Shown: positions 17,522-26,007, numbered from the stretch's first letter. The stretch: 64,000 nt of DNA from Maridesulfovibrio ferrireducens (GCF_900101105.1 NZ_FNGA01000002.1:1-64000), one strand, 5' to 3'. Notes: generated from the letters alone by a model not told the origin. Made by a program: numbers and translations.

Positions 17522-17587
17522 AATCCCACCCTCTCCGCCAGTTTTATAAGGGCTTAGGTGTTAAAACCTAAGCCCTTATCTTTTGGG
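17522..17587 (+). repeat. Right copy (attR-like) of the 66-bp tRNA-Ser repeat
   Basis: It is identical to 16635-16700, giving an 887-bp period. It holds a 19-base tRNA-Ser 3' remnant and the complete terminator hairpin (17546-17579), but no tRNA body. The stretch 17258-17521 before it shows no integrase, only a possible 58-codon frame (17381-17557) that runs into the repeat. Confidence 0.8.
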
Positions 17588-17621
17588 ATAAAATCCATTT
17601 TTATTAGTCAATTGAACGCAA

Positions 17622-19952
17622 CTATCCGTTGCCAGCGAGAGCCTGTTTCAGGAGCGCCCTATCACGTGCGGAAAAATTCCGCGATTTGAGAGCGGACGAG
17701 ATGCGGGACCTAATTTTCATTTTTTCATCTTTATTGTCTGTCAAATCCAAGATGAAGAGATAGGCATCTGCATAACCCGGCCATTTCTCAATGATCGTTC
17801 GAAGCGTTGCCTTTGCCGAAGTTCTCTTGCCTGCCCGATTTTGAGCAAAAGCAAGATTAAATCCATATCGAGGATTAACCTCCAGTACGTATGCACGCTC
17901 TGCGAAATCCATTGACTCTAGCGGCTTTTGTTTGCCTGTGAGCAAAGACAGATTATAGGCTGCCTGAGCAAGCTTGGGATCAACCTTCAAGCTCGCTCGA
18001 AGGTGTTTCTCAGCAGCTTTTATGTCGCCCAGTTCCCCTTCAATAAGACCTAGATTAAAAAGTATCGCGGGATTATCAGGCGAAAGTTGCAGTGCTTCTC
18101 TCAGTCGATCACGAGCACTTTTGGTATCACCTTTGCCGGCAAGAGCCATTGCGTTATTAACCAACGGTGGAACAGCTCGAGGGGCAAGACCGTGAGCCTT
18201 GTCAAAGGCCTCACTTGCTTGAACAAATTCACGCCGATGTAAATGATAGTTCCCCAGATTATAGAGAGAAGTCCAAAGATCTGGTCGTGCAGTCAAGGAT
18301 GCCATATATTCCTGTGTAGCCCGATCAAGATTATCCTTAAATTGCCCTTTGGTAATATTCATGGGTAAGCCGGAAAGAGCGGCGGCAGCGCGTATGCGAA
18401 CCAACCGGTACGGATCGCCAGTTGCCTTTACCAATGCCTGTACGGCCTCGGGAGAGGAAGGCGGCCCTAAGGCTTCAGCTGCAGCCGAACGGACTAACGG
18501 TGAAGCATCATTTAAAGCAGTGAAAAGAGGCTTCTCTTTTTCCGAAACATTGCAACCACGAAGAAGCCGGATAAGGGATGTGGTAAATATCGGATCATGG
18601 TCTTGCGCCATGATGTAATCGTTAATTTCTCCAAGACGCGACCAATCCCCTTTACGGGCGGAATCCACCAGCCCGCTCCGGTACATAACAGGGGCCTGAT
18701 AGTCTCTCTGTCGCCATTCGCGCACTTTCTTATCAGCCCAGACGGCATCCTTATCCATGTGACAGCCATTACACGCATTGGGCGAACCAAAAGCAATTGT
18801 CGCTGCCGGAGTAGGTGGCAGCATGGAGTGATCACTACGGTCCATGCGGGCAAAAGTCGTCTTATGCATATGGCAGGAAATACAAGTCGGAGATTTGTTA
18901 GTACCTTTGTGCATGGTATGCTTTTCTGGCTCACTGACTTTGTCCTTATGGCAAGGGGAACAGGCAGTATTCGGAGCACTCTTCTGGCGAAATCTTCCAC
19001 TGGAAGTGTGGCAGTGGATACAACCCAGCTCACCTGATTTTACGCAAGGGCTGAGGCTCCAAGTGGTGTGCGTGTAATTCTCACCGAGATCGCGTCCGTC
19101 AGGATAAGAATCCGGATCTTCTAATGTCACAAGATCAAAGTGATCGTAAAATTTATCGCCGGGCATAAATGCGCCAGTCAGAGGAATCATCTGGGCATGA
19201 CAAGGCGCACAGGCATCAGTATTCTGCTGCACGGTAAACTTGCCCTTACCGCCAAGGAGTTTCAAATCAGCCGGAACAGTGCCTTTGGGAGCCTCACGGC
19301 AGACGCGATTATGCTCTGACGACGGACCATGACATGTCTCACAGTTGATACCCGGTTCATTCCATGTGGTGGAGTAACTATTCGTTAAGGGATCAAAATT
19401 ATTACGAAGCTGACTGACATGGCACCCATGACAAGTGGTATTGAATGTATAGACCGGATCAGTCCATGAAACAGCTGTATCACCAACATGCCGGATACCA
19501 CTTCCAGCCATATCAAACCATTCTTTTTTATTTACATCATAGGCTAGGGGCAATGTTTGCAGCCGCCCTTTTTCCATTGGGGTGAGGAAATAATAAACAT
19601 ACTTGCCGCCCAGTATGTGTTCGATGTTGTATTTAATTTCACCTTTGTCAGTCTTCTCAATGACATATCCGGCATCTTTACCGATGAATACTTGGTAAAA
19701 CTTCCCTTCAATATTGAGAGACGCGGCCTGCGGCGTCAAGTTCTGCGCAGCAAACTCTGGAGTGTACGGCTGCATAGCTGTGCCGTGTCGAGATGGCGCC
19801 CACAGCTTATAAAACCGTTCGTGACAGTCCCGGCAACTTTCGGAACCGGCAAAAGTACTGGCATGGGCTAGGTTGACTACAAGAAGCGGAATAAAAAACA
19901 ATACTGTCAGCCATAAAGCTGAAACGAGTCTGCGATAAATACATGGAGTCAT
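17622..19952 (-). CDS. Octaheme c-type cytochrome with HEAT-like and TPR repeats
   Basis: This is a 776-residue exported electron-transfer protein. After a signal peptide (residues 1-32, cleavage near AHA-ST), eight CXXCH haem sites occur at about residues 40, 174, 204, 248, 311, 331, 357 and 394, in a cytochrome c554-like domain with several extra His residues as possible distal ligands. Residues 480-530 look like two HEAT repeats (LVRSAAAEALG, LVRIRAAAALSG), and 545-760 contain TPR repeats (WTSLYNLGNYHL, PAILFNLGLIEGELGD). The architecture suggests a haem module attached to a protein-binding scaffold in the periplasm. Partner and substrate are unknown. By eye its base composition is more GC-rich than the core genes. 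It starts right after the tRNA repeat, hinting at an acquired region. Confidence 0.88.
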   Translation of the reverse strand: MTPCIYRRLVSALWLTVLFFIPLLVVNLAHASTFAGSESCRDCHERFYKLWAPSRHGTAMQPYTPEFAAQNLTPQAASLNIEGKFYQVFIGKDAGYVIEKTDKGEIKYNIEHILGGKYVYYFLTPMEKGRLQTLPLAYDVNKKEWFDMAGSGIRHVGDTAVSWTDPVYTFNTTCHGCHVSQLRNNFDPLTNSYSTTWNEPGINCETCHGPSSEHNRVCREAPKGTVPADLKLLGGKGKFTVQQNTDACAPCHAQMIPLTGAFMPGDKFYDHFDLVTLEDPDSYPDGRDLGENYTHTTWSLSPCVKSGELGCIHCHTSSGRFRQKSAPNTACSPCHKDKVSEPEKHTMHKGTNKSPTCISCHMHKTTFARMDRSDHSMLPPTPAATIAFGSPNACNGCHMDKDAVWADKKVREWRQRDYQAPVMYRSGLVDSARKGDWSRLGEINDYIMAQDHDPIFTTSLIRLLRGCNVSEKEKPLFTALNDASPLVRSAAAEALGPPSSPEAVQALVKATGDPYRLVRIRAAAALSGLPMNITKGQFKDNLDRATQEYMASLTARPDLWTSLYNLGNYHLHRREFVQASEAFDKAHGLAPRAVPPLVNNAMALAGKGDTKSARDRLREALQLSPDNPAILFNLGLIEGELGDIKAAEKHLRASLKVDPKLAQAAYNLSLLTGKQKPLESMDFAERAYVLEVNPRYGFNLAFAQNRAGKRTSAKATLRTIIEKWPGYADAYLFILDLTDNKDEKMKIRSRISSALKSRNFSARDRALLKQALAGNG

Positions 19953-19988
19953 AAATAACCTTGTACCCTGTCAGTCAATTAGCAGAAA

Positions 19989-20025
19989 GAAAAAACATGC
20001 GCCCATTCCGTATAGAATGGGCGCA
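19989..20025 (-). terminator. Intrinsic terminator of the sulfatase gene
   Basis: An 11-bp perfect stem (19998-20008 with 20015-20025) is followed on the minus strand by TGTTTTTTC. It separates the sulfatase transcript from the cytochrome gene. Confidence 0.85.
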
Positions 20026-20045
20026 CAAGTTACTGGTTATCGTAC

Positions 20046-21743
20046 CTAATTGGTTGGTGGTGTGAGACTTTCCATCACTTCATCTATTGTGAAGCTGGCG
20101 GCCTTCATGCGGGGAGGATATTCTTTAAAAGTTCTAAGAAAATCACCCACGCCCTGCTGAGCCGGGATAAGTAAAAAGGCGTGATCAAGCCACCAATCCC
20201 AATAAGTATTGGAAGTGACACTTGCCTGCTCATAGGGGTCAGTGCGTAAGTTGTAGAGCCAAGGAATCCTAGTCTGTACCATAGGTTCGCTCCACACGAG
20301 CATAGTACCGGGGGCATGCTGCTGTGCAAAAACCAACTTCCAGTTATCATAACGCAGAGCCATCAAATCACCATCGTCTGAGAAGTAGAAAAACTGCTCA
20401 CGAGGTGCTTTTTCTGTCTGGCCTGTTAGGTAAGGTAAGAAATTATAACCGTCCAGATGGACCTTAAAGTTCTTGCCTGCGGCTTCATGGCCTTTAAGTA
20501 GCTTTTCTTTGACATCAGATTCACCGGTTGCTGCCAACAAAGTGGGCATCCAATCGAGATGGGACATAATTTCGTTAGACACACTGTTAGCTTTGATATG
20601 ACCGGGCCAGCGAACCATGGCGGGAACTCGAAATGCACCTTCCCAGTTAGTATTCTTTTCGGAACGGAATGGCGAAGTCCCTGCATCCGGCCAGGAATTC
20701 TTGTGCGGTCCGTTATCTGTGGAATAAAACACGATGGTATTATCGGCGATGCCAGTCTCGTCAATAGCGTCAAGGACAGTACCAACATTCTTGTCATGCT
20801 GAACCATACCGTCATGATAAACGGACTGCCACTCACCGGCTTGGCCCGTGGTTTTATCAGTTACATAAGTTCTAAAGTGCATATGAGTAAAGTTGACCCA
20901 TACGAAAAACGGGGTACCGGCCTTGGCCTGTGCATGGATGTAGTCGGAAGCTCTTTTGGCGACGTCGTCATCAATAGTTTCCATGCGCTTCTTGGTCAAA
21001 GGTCCAGTGTCCTCAATCTCTTGCCCTTCTATAGTGGCATAGGAATGAAGTACGCCGCGAGGACCATATTTTTTCTTAAAATCAGGGAATCTTTTTGGAT
21101 CTGGATAATCCCGATGCTCGGGTTCTTCCTCTGCATTAAGATGGTAAAGATTACCATAAAACTCATCAAATCCATGAGCTGTGGGCAAATGCTTGTCTTT
21201 ATCGCCCAGATGATTCTTGCCGAATTGTGCAGTAGCATAACCATGGTTCTTCAAGAGCTCGGCAATGGTCGGGTCAGCCTTGTCCATGCCAAGTTCTGCA
21301 CCGGGAACACCAACCTTGGACAATCCGGTCCGATAGGTAGCCTGACCTGTGATGAAGGCGGAACGACCTGCTGTACAACTTTGCTCCGCATAGTAATCTG
21401 TAAAGATCATGCCTTCGTTGGCAACACGGTCTATGTTAGGAGTTTGGTAGCCCATCATGCCACGTGTGTAAGCACTAAGGTTGGACTGTCCGATGTCATC
21501 ACCCCAGATAATCACTATGTTCGGCTTATCAGTGGGAGCCTGAGTAGGCGCAACTGGTGTAGGTTTAACTTCTGAACTGCTTTCCACCTTATTGGCTGAA
21601 GCAGAAGCTGGAGCTAAGGCTGAGATTGTAGTCGCATTTGTCTCAGTGACCTCTTTCTCCTTTTCGTCAGTCGAGGAACCACATCCAACAAGAAGCACCG
21701 ACATCAGCATGATGCATAATGAAATAATGTACCGTCGTTTCAT
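20046..21743 (-). CDS. Arylsulfatase-family lipoprotein
   Basis: This exported sulfatase hydrolyses sulfate esters to free sulfate. The start is the ATG at 21743 (GGGAGAG site), giving 565 residues: a lipobox LVGC makes Cys21 the lipidated residue, followed by an Ala/Thr/Pro-rich linker, then the alkaline-phosphatase-like core from PNIVIIWGDDIGQSN. The sulfatase signature CTAGRSAFITGQ begins at Cys123, in the C-x-A-x-R form that is oxidised to formylglycine. DNGPHKNSWPD carries later metal and substrate ligands, and VNFTHMHF follows. No sulfatase-maturating radical SAM enzyme is in the window. In a sulfate reducer, released sulfate could serve as electron acceptor, which is inference. Confidence 0.9.
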   Translation of the reverse strand: MKRRYIISLCIMLMSVLLVGCGSSTDEKEKEVTETNATTISALAPASASANKVESSSEVKPTPVAPTQAPTDKPNIVIIWGDDIGQSNLSAYTRGMMGYQTPNIDRVANEGMIFTDYYAEQSCTAGRSAFITGQATYRTGLSKVGVPGAELGMDKADPTIAELLKNHGYATAQFGKNHLGDKDKHLPTAHGFDEFYGNLYHLNAEEEPEHRDYPDPKRFPDFKKKYGPRGVLHSYATIEGQEIEDTGPLTKKRMETIDDDVAKRASDYIHAQAKAGTPFFVWVNFTHMHFRTYVTDKTTGQAGEWQSVYHDGMVQHDKNVGTVLDAIDETGIADNTIVFYSTDNGPHKNSWPDAGTSPFRSEKNTNWEGAFRVPAMVRWPGHIKANSVSNEIMSHLDWMPTLLAATGESDVKEKLLKGHEAAGKNFKVHLDGYNFLPYLTGQTEKAPREQFFYFSDDGDLMALRYDNWKLVFAQQHAPGTMLVWSEPMVQTRIPWLYNLRTDPYEQASVTSNTYWDWWLDHAFLLIPAQQGVGDFLRTFKEYPPRMKAASFTIDEVMESLTPPTN

Positions 21744-21883
21744 TGCACTCTCCCGGTTGTTATACAATTGGAGTTATTGCTCAATAAATACAAGCATACA
21801 TATTCTCTTTATCACAGAAAACAGACTCTTCTATAATAGAGATTACCCATTGCGTCCAGACCCATTGCAAAAAAAGTAATACG

Positions 21884-22717
21884 TTATTGTAAATGAATTA
21901 CAATTTTCAAAGCTTCCTTTTCGGCCTGACAATTCAGTGAAGGTGACAAGCCGAGCTTGCGTATTTCGATGACTTCGTTTCTGGCTGCTTCAACCGCCTC
22001 TCTAAACTCGGCATTACCATGCATTCGGGCTACGGCTGCCGCACCAATCATTCGTCCGGCAACCACATCACTATACCAATGTACGTTGCATGCGATGCGA
22101 CTTTCTCCATAGGCTCGACCACGTTGCAAAATAGCGTCTGCCTGTTCTGGTACGACTTCAGTCAAAACCAGTGCCCAGGCCCAGCCTACTGCGGTATGCC
22201 CGGAGGGATACGAACCGTCATGGGAAAGGTGCTCTTCTTCATCCGGGGTACATGTCGGAAATCCGTTTATCACAAACGGACGCGCCCGATTATAATGATC
22301 TTTGGCTGCGTATGTTGTCAGTCCGGCATCAGCCAGAACACGACGAAGGAGCATGTAAAGATGAGGTGTATGTTCTTCCGATATAGGAATACCCAAAGTG
22401 CAGGAATATACTTGAGCCGCTTCCGGGAATATGAGCTCGGCATCCTTGGCAGCTAAAGCAAAGCGGCTGGTATCCTGAAGTCCAAGTGCTTTTTTACTGA
22501 TAGCCTCATCCATGGCAAACCCAACGCTCCCTTTTTCAGGAGGAGGCGGTAACAGCGCCAGAGAATCAGGGTAATCATCCTTCACAAGATATCCTTGCAA
22601 AACACCCGGGCGAATTTCCGGAACCACAGACGGTGGGGCTTGTTTGATACATCCCGCGTTGATTAATACAGCAAATAAAATGGCTGCGATTACCTTTGCA
22701 TGTTTATACAAAACCAT
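21884..22717 (-). CDS. Class A non-specific acid phosphatase (PAP2 superfamily)
   Basis: This exported phosphatase releases phosphate from organic monoesters. All three PAP2 motifs are intact in 277 residues: K-x6-RP (KDHYNRARP, 139-147), PSGH (171-174, in GSYPSGHTAVGWAWA) and SR-x5-H-x3-D (206-217). The YPSGHTAVGWAWALVL form is that of PhoN/PhoC enzymes. An N-terminal hydrophobic segment ends in NAGC, a poor lipobox, so it may be a lipoprotein or simply periplasmic. It lies 140 bp upstream of the sulfatase in the same direction with no terminator between, so both may form one nutrient-scavenging unit. Confidence 0.9.
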   Translation of the reverse strand: MVLYKHAKVIAAILFAVLINAGCIKQAPPSVVPEIRPGVLQGYLVKDDYPDSLALLPPPPEKGSVGFAMDEAISKKALGLQDTSRFALAAKDAELIFPEAAQVYSCTLGIPISEEHTPHLYMLLRRVLADAGLTTYAAKDHYNRARPFVINGFPTCTPDEEEHLSHDGSYPSGHTAVGWAWALVLTEVVPEQADAILQRGRAYGESRIACNVHWYSDVVAGRMIGAAAVARMHGNAEFREAVEAARNEVIEIRKLGLSPSLNCQAEKEALKIVIHLQ

Positions 22718-23086
22718 ATTGTACTCCTCTCAATTTACATTTCAATACGCACGCACATAAACACGGGCTTATTGATACGATTAAAAAATATATACAACTT
22801 TATACACACTTTTAGAGAGCAGCGTGAAGCATATAATTTAAAATTATCTGTTGTGGCCTGCTATCGGCACAAACCGTAAAAAATCTCACAAATTCTGTTG
22901 ACTTCCTGCCATAAAAAGGCGCAAGAGTTTGGGCAACAAAAAACGGACATTTCCACCCCAATTTGTTAAGCGACTATGTCCTTGATTTAAGCTTAAAAGC
23001 CAGCAGTAAATAACCAACAATAACTGCTAGTTACAACAATTTATTCACATCCACTTTGTGACGAGTCTAAAGAGTATATAAATATA
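22718..23086. other. Intergenic region between divergent phosphatase and YitT genes
   Basis: This 369-bp A/T-rich gap lies between genes facing away from each other, so it must contain both promoters. I see no open frame, hairpin or repeat, and no convincing promoter pair. Confidence 0.4.
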
Positions 23087-23989
23087 ATGTCTGACAAAAA
23101 ACAGATACTACATCCTCTTGGTAAAGGTTCTTCATTCAGCCTCGATTTCACGTACTCATTTTGGTGGAATTTAATGCTGATAACAGTCGGTTCTCTTTTG
23201 GTCGGAATCGGACTTAGAAGCCTAGCTGTTCCGCATGAGTTTATTCCCGGCGGAATCTTCGGTTTGGCATCTTTAATTTACTATAAAACTGGAATTCTAT
23301 CGCCGGGTTGGCTTTTCCTTATTCTAAACGTACCGCTTTTTGTGTTTGCGTGGATAAAAGTAAGCCGACGTTTTTTCTGGTACAGCGCATATGCAACTAT
23401 TGCTGCAACAGGATTTTATGAACTGATCAACATCCCCATGTACGTTGAGAGTCAGCTTTATGCCAGTGTAGCTTGCGGATTAATAACAGGATTCGGGTCT
23501 GGTATTGTGTTGCGATCTTTAGGCTCAAACGGTGGACTTGATGTTATCGCTGTATATCTTTTTCAAAGGTTCAACATCGGCATCGGTAAAGTTTATATTA
23601 TATTCAACTTTATTCTGTTCAGTATCAGTTTGCTAGAAATGTCATTGGATCTTATTATTGCTTCGCTGATTTTGGTTTTTATATCCGCGATCGCTGTCGA
23701 AAAAACGTTGTCATTATTCAACCAACGTAAGGTGGTCTTTATTATTTCGGATAAAGCAGAAGAAATCAGTAATGACATTCTTAATACCTTAAAACAGAGC
23801 GGTACATTTCTTAAAGGCTTCGGAGCCTATTCTAAGCAGGAAAAAAATATTCTTATGACTGTTGTTAATAATGTTCAGTTAAAAAAATTAGAAGAAATAG
23901 CCTTCAGCCATGATGATAATGTCCTGTTCATCGTTGAAAATACTTTCTCAGTAGTGGGATCAAGTTTTTCAAAACGAAAAGTTTATTAA
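23087..23989 (+). CDS. YitT-family membrane protein (DUF161 + DUF2179)
   Basis: This 300-residue protein has five or six membrane segments in residues 25-205, with the family pattern GIGLRSLAVPHEFIPGGIFGLA and GFGSGIVLRSLGSNGGLDVIA, then a cytoplasmic C-terminal domain (about 213-295, DUF2179: VVFIISDKAEEISNDIL to VVGSSF). Members are widespread in bacteria; the transported substrate, if any, is not established. It stands alone between the phosphatase and the tetraheme cytochrome, with a strong shared terminator after it. Confidence 0.88.
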   Translation: MSDKKQILHPLGKGSSFSLDFTYSFWWNLMLITVGSLLVGIGLRSLAVPHEFIPGGIFGLASLIYYKTGILSPGWLFLILNVPLFVFAWIKVSRRFFWYSAYATIAATGFYELINIPMYVESQLYASVACGLITGFGSGIVLRSLGSNGGLDVIAVYLFQRFNIGIGKVYIIFNFILFSISLLEMSLDLIIASLILVFISAIAVEKTLSLFNQRKVVFIISDKAEEISNDILNTLKQSGTFLKGFGAYSKQEKNILMTVVNNVQLKKLEEIAFSHDDNVLFIVENTFSVVGSSFSKRKVY

Positions 23990-23999
23990 TAAGAAATAA

Positions 24000-24036
24000 A
24001 GCCTGAACGTTTCCATATAACGGAAACGTTCAGGCT
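24000..24036. terminator. Bidirectional hairpin between convergent genes
   Basis: A perfect 15-bp stem (24000-24014 with 24022-24036) lies between yitT-like and tetraheme cytochrome genes that point toward each other. The flank is T-rich on the minus strand, so it best serves the leftward cytochrome transcript. Confidence 0.7.
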
Positions 24037-24178
24037 CTGCTGAATAAAACTTTGTTCTTGAATTTTAACAGGCCTGCCTTAAAAATCCCCCGACAGGCCG
24101 AAACAAACTCCGCTTTAAAACCCGACAGCAACACCCCATGTACCGTCAGTCGGAAGATGTCTCAATTTTCTAATGAAT

Positions 24179-24784
24179 TTACTGAGCAGGCTTGGTAGCC
24201 GGAGCAGGTCTGGTTGTCTTTTTAACCGGAACCGGAGCTTTCTGCTTGAATTTGATAATAGGTGCTATCACTGGATCAAATGTCATCTTCATCTTACTGA
24301 CCTTAGACATAACTTGCTTGTCAGACTGCCTTGGATGACACTGCCCACAAAATAATCCCATATCTTTTCCTTCCTTAGTAGGAACAATAAGATACTTGTA
24401 ATTTGCGTTGTTAGGGTGCGGATCATGACAGCTTGAACAGGTCAAAACTCCATCCCAAAGCAATTGTTTCGGAACTTTTGCATACATAGGTTTAACACCG
24501 GTAGGATGAGTGGAATGAAGGTTAACAGGCAGAATGCCTTCACCATCATTATGACAACCTAAACAGAGGGAATCAATCCCCTGAGATGTACGTGTATTCC
24601 TTGTACGAGAAGGATTATTAACTTTAAAAGGTTCTACACCGATAATGTATTCACCTTTAGCATAGTGAGTACTGTGACAGTCTGTACAACCTTCATCATG
24701 CGGCCCTGCTGCAACAGCAAATATAGCATAACAGGAAATAGAAAGAACAATAACAAAAACAAAAAGCAACATCCTCTTCCTCAT
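24179..24784 (-). CDS. Tetraheme c-type cytochrome (paired CXXCH)
   Basis: This periplasmic electron-transfer protein of 201 residues has a signal peptide (hydrophobic residues 5-27, cleavage near AVA-AG) and four CXXCH haem sites (CTDCH, CLGCH, CSSCH, CGQCH). The CTDCH-STH and CSSCHDPH spacing is that of the paired-CXXCH family seen in NrfB/NapC-linked and Desulfovibrio cytochromes. The tail is Lys/Pro-rich (VPVKKTTRPAPATKPAQ), perhaps a docking or wall-binding extension. The ATG at 24784 follows GGAGGG; the upstream extension lacks a site. Its redox partner is not encoded next to it. Confidence 0.88.
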   Translation of the reverse strand: MRKRMLLFVFVIVLSISCYAIFAVAAGPHDEGCTDCHSTHYAKGEYIIGVEPFKVNNPSRTRNTRTSQGIDSLCLGCHNDGEGILPVNLHSTHPTGVKPMYAKVPKQLLWDGVLTCSSCHDPHPNNANYKYLIVPTKEGKDMGLFCGQCHPRQSDKQVMSKVSKMKMTFDPVIAPIIKFKQKAPVPVKKTTRPAPATKPAQ

Positions 24785-25223
24785 CTTACCCTCCATTAAA
24801 ACCAAAAAAATTAATTTCAGCATTAGCAGCTATGTAACCTATATGTAAAAAAAATCAAATCATCATATTTTTCAAATTAACACCTTTATTACTGTCTATT
24901 AGAACAAAAAAACATCAACTGTTGCATAATAAATCAACTCATCTAGACTTTATCTCAACAACTCTAGAACGAGTTATTTTGTCTTTAATTTACAGACACT
25001 TTCATCCAATTAAGACTACACAATAAATTTCTTTTAAGAGTCATGAACAGCTCAATTTCATTGAAAAACGCACCTGCCAATATTAGGCAAGTGCGTAAAT
25101 TAATTTAATGCAAAATAAAAACGGCTCACTTCAAAAGTTGCCACATAAATAAACTAAGTATAAACATAAATAGATTGGACGCTACCCGCAATTCAAACAA
25201 TTAATCACGAAAGGAGTAATATA
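24785..25223. other. Intergenic region with an orphan leftward terminator
   Basis: This 439-bp gap lies between the divergent tetraheme cytochrome and SDR genes. It is very A/T-rich. A hairpin at 25068-25096, with a run of T on the minus side, is its only clear structure. Confidence 0.45.
25064..25096 (-). terminator. Orphan intrinsic terminator
   Basis: ACGCACCTGCC (25068-25078) pairs with GGCAAGTGCGT (25086-25096) with one mismatch, and on the minus strand TTTTT follows. No gene ends here on that strand, so it may close a short RNA starting before 25223. Confidence 0.55.
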
Positions 25224-25928
25224 ATGTCTCAAAATAAAGTTGCAATTATCACAGCAGGCGGAAGTGGCATGGGTGCTGGCGCAGCCCGCAAATTAGCCGC
25301 TGAAGGTTATGAAATCGCGATCCTGTCTTCTTCCGGTAAAGGCGAGGCTCTCGCAAAAGAGCTTGGCGGATTCGGCGTAACCGGTTCAAACAGATCACCT
25401 GAAGATCTCGCCACCCTGATTAAGGGTACTATGGATAAATGGGGACGCATTGATGTTGCCGTCAACAGCGCGGGACATGGTCCCAAAGGTGATATTCTCG
25501 CAATGTCCGATGAGGACTGGATGACAGGTATGGAAGTTTATCTGCTTAATGTCATTCGTGTAGCCAGACTTGTAACTCCGATCATGCTTAAACAGGGAAG
25601 CGGCTCAATTGTTAATATTTCAACATACGCCTGCTTCGAACCGGAACCTCTTTTCCCGACTTCAGGAGTCTTCCGCTCCGGCCTTGCGGCGTTTACCAAA
25701 CTATTTGCGGATCAGTACGCATCAAGCTCGATTAGAATGAACAACGTATTGCCCGGCTTCATCGACAGTCTCCCCGAAAAAGACGAAAGGCGTAACCGCA
25801 TTCCTATGGGCCGCTATGGAAAAGTAGAAGAAATTGCCGAAGCGATAGCCTTCCTTGCATCTGATAAATCAAGCTATATAACAGGTCAAAACCTGCGCGT
25901 TGATGGCGGGATTACTCGATCAGTTTAA
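25224..25928 (+). CDS. SDR-fold protein lacking the catalytic Tyr and Lys
   Basis: This 234-residue protein is a short-chain dehydrogenase/reductase by fold: cofactor loop TAGGSGMGAGAA (about residues 10-21), NSAG (81-84), the NIS segment with Ser133, and the C-terminal YITGQNLRVDGG. In the active-site YxxxK position it reads SGVFR (147-151), so the catalytic Tyr is Ser and the Lys is Arg. Either it uses other chemistry or it binds NAD(P) without classic oxidoreduction. The ATG at 25224 follows AAAGGAG. A strong terminator separates it from the next gene, an NTF2-fold protein, though the pair could share a pathway. Confidence 0.88.
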   Translation: MSQNKVAIITAGGSGMGAGAARKLAAEGYEIAILSSSGKGEALAKELGGFGVTGSNRSPEDLATLIKGTMDKWGRIDVAVNSAGHGPKGDILAMSDEDWMTGMEVYLLNVIRVARLVTPIMLKQGSGSIVNISTYACFEPEPLFPTSGVFRSGLAAFTKLFADQYASSSIRMNNVLPGFIDSLPEKDERRNRIPMGRYGKVEEIAEAIAFLASDKSSYITGQNLRVDGGITRSV

Positions 25929-25970
25929 TTGTTCATAGCAAATAAGCTCTCAACATTAATTGATGTTATA

Positions 25971-26007
25971 AAAAAAGAGGCCGGATTTTAATCCGGCCTC
26001 TTTTTTT
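25971..26007. terminator. Intrinsic terminator after the SDR gene
   Basis: An 11-bp perfect stem (25976-25986 with 25991-26001) has T7 after it and A6 before it, so it can work in both directions. Confidence 0.9.

Noticed and set aside
17381-17557. A 58-codon frame running into the right tRNA repeat
   Set aside because: I looked for the end of an integrase here, but the product has no recombinase motif and its end is dictated by the repeat. Kept only as a remark.
20559-21575. A 338-codon rightward frame opposite the sulfatase
   Set aside because: Shadow of the sulfatase gene; no domain.
22856-22874. Possible sigma-54 site with GG and GC ten bases apart
   Set aside because: Beyond the GG/GC pair the -12 part reads CGGC and does not fit TTGC; it could be chance.
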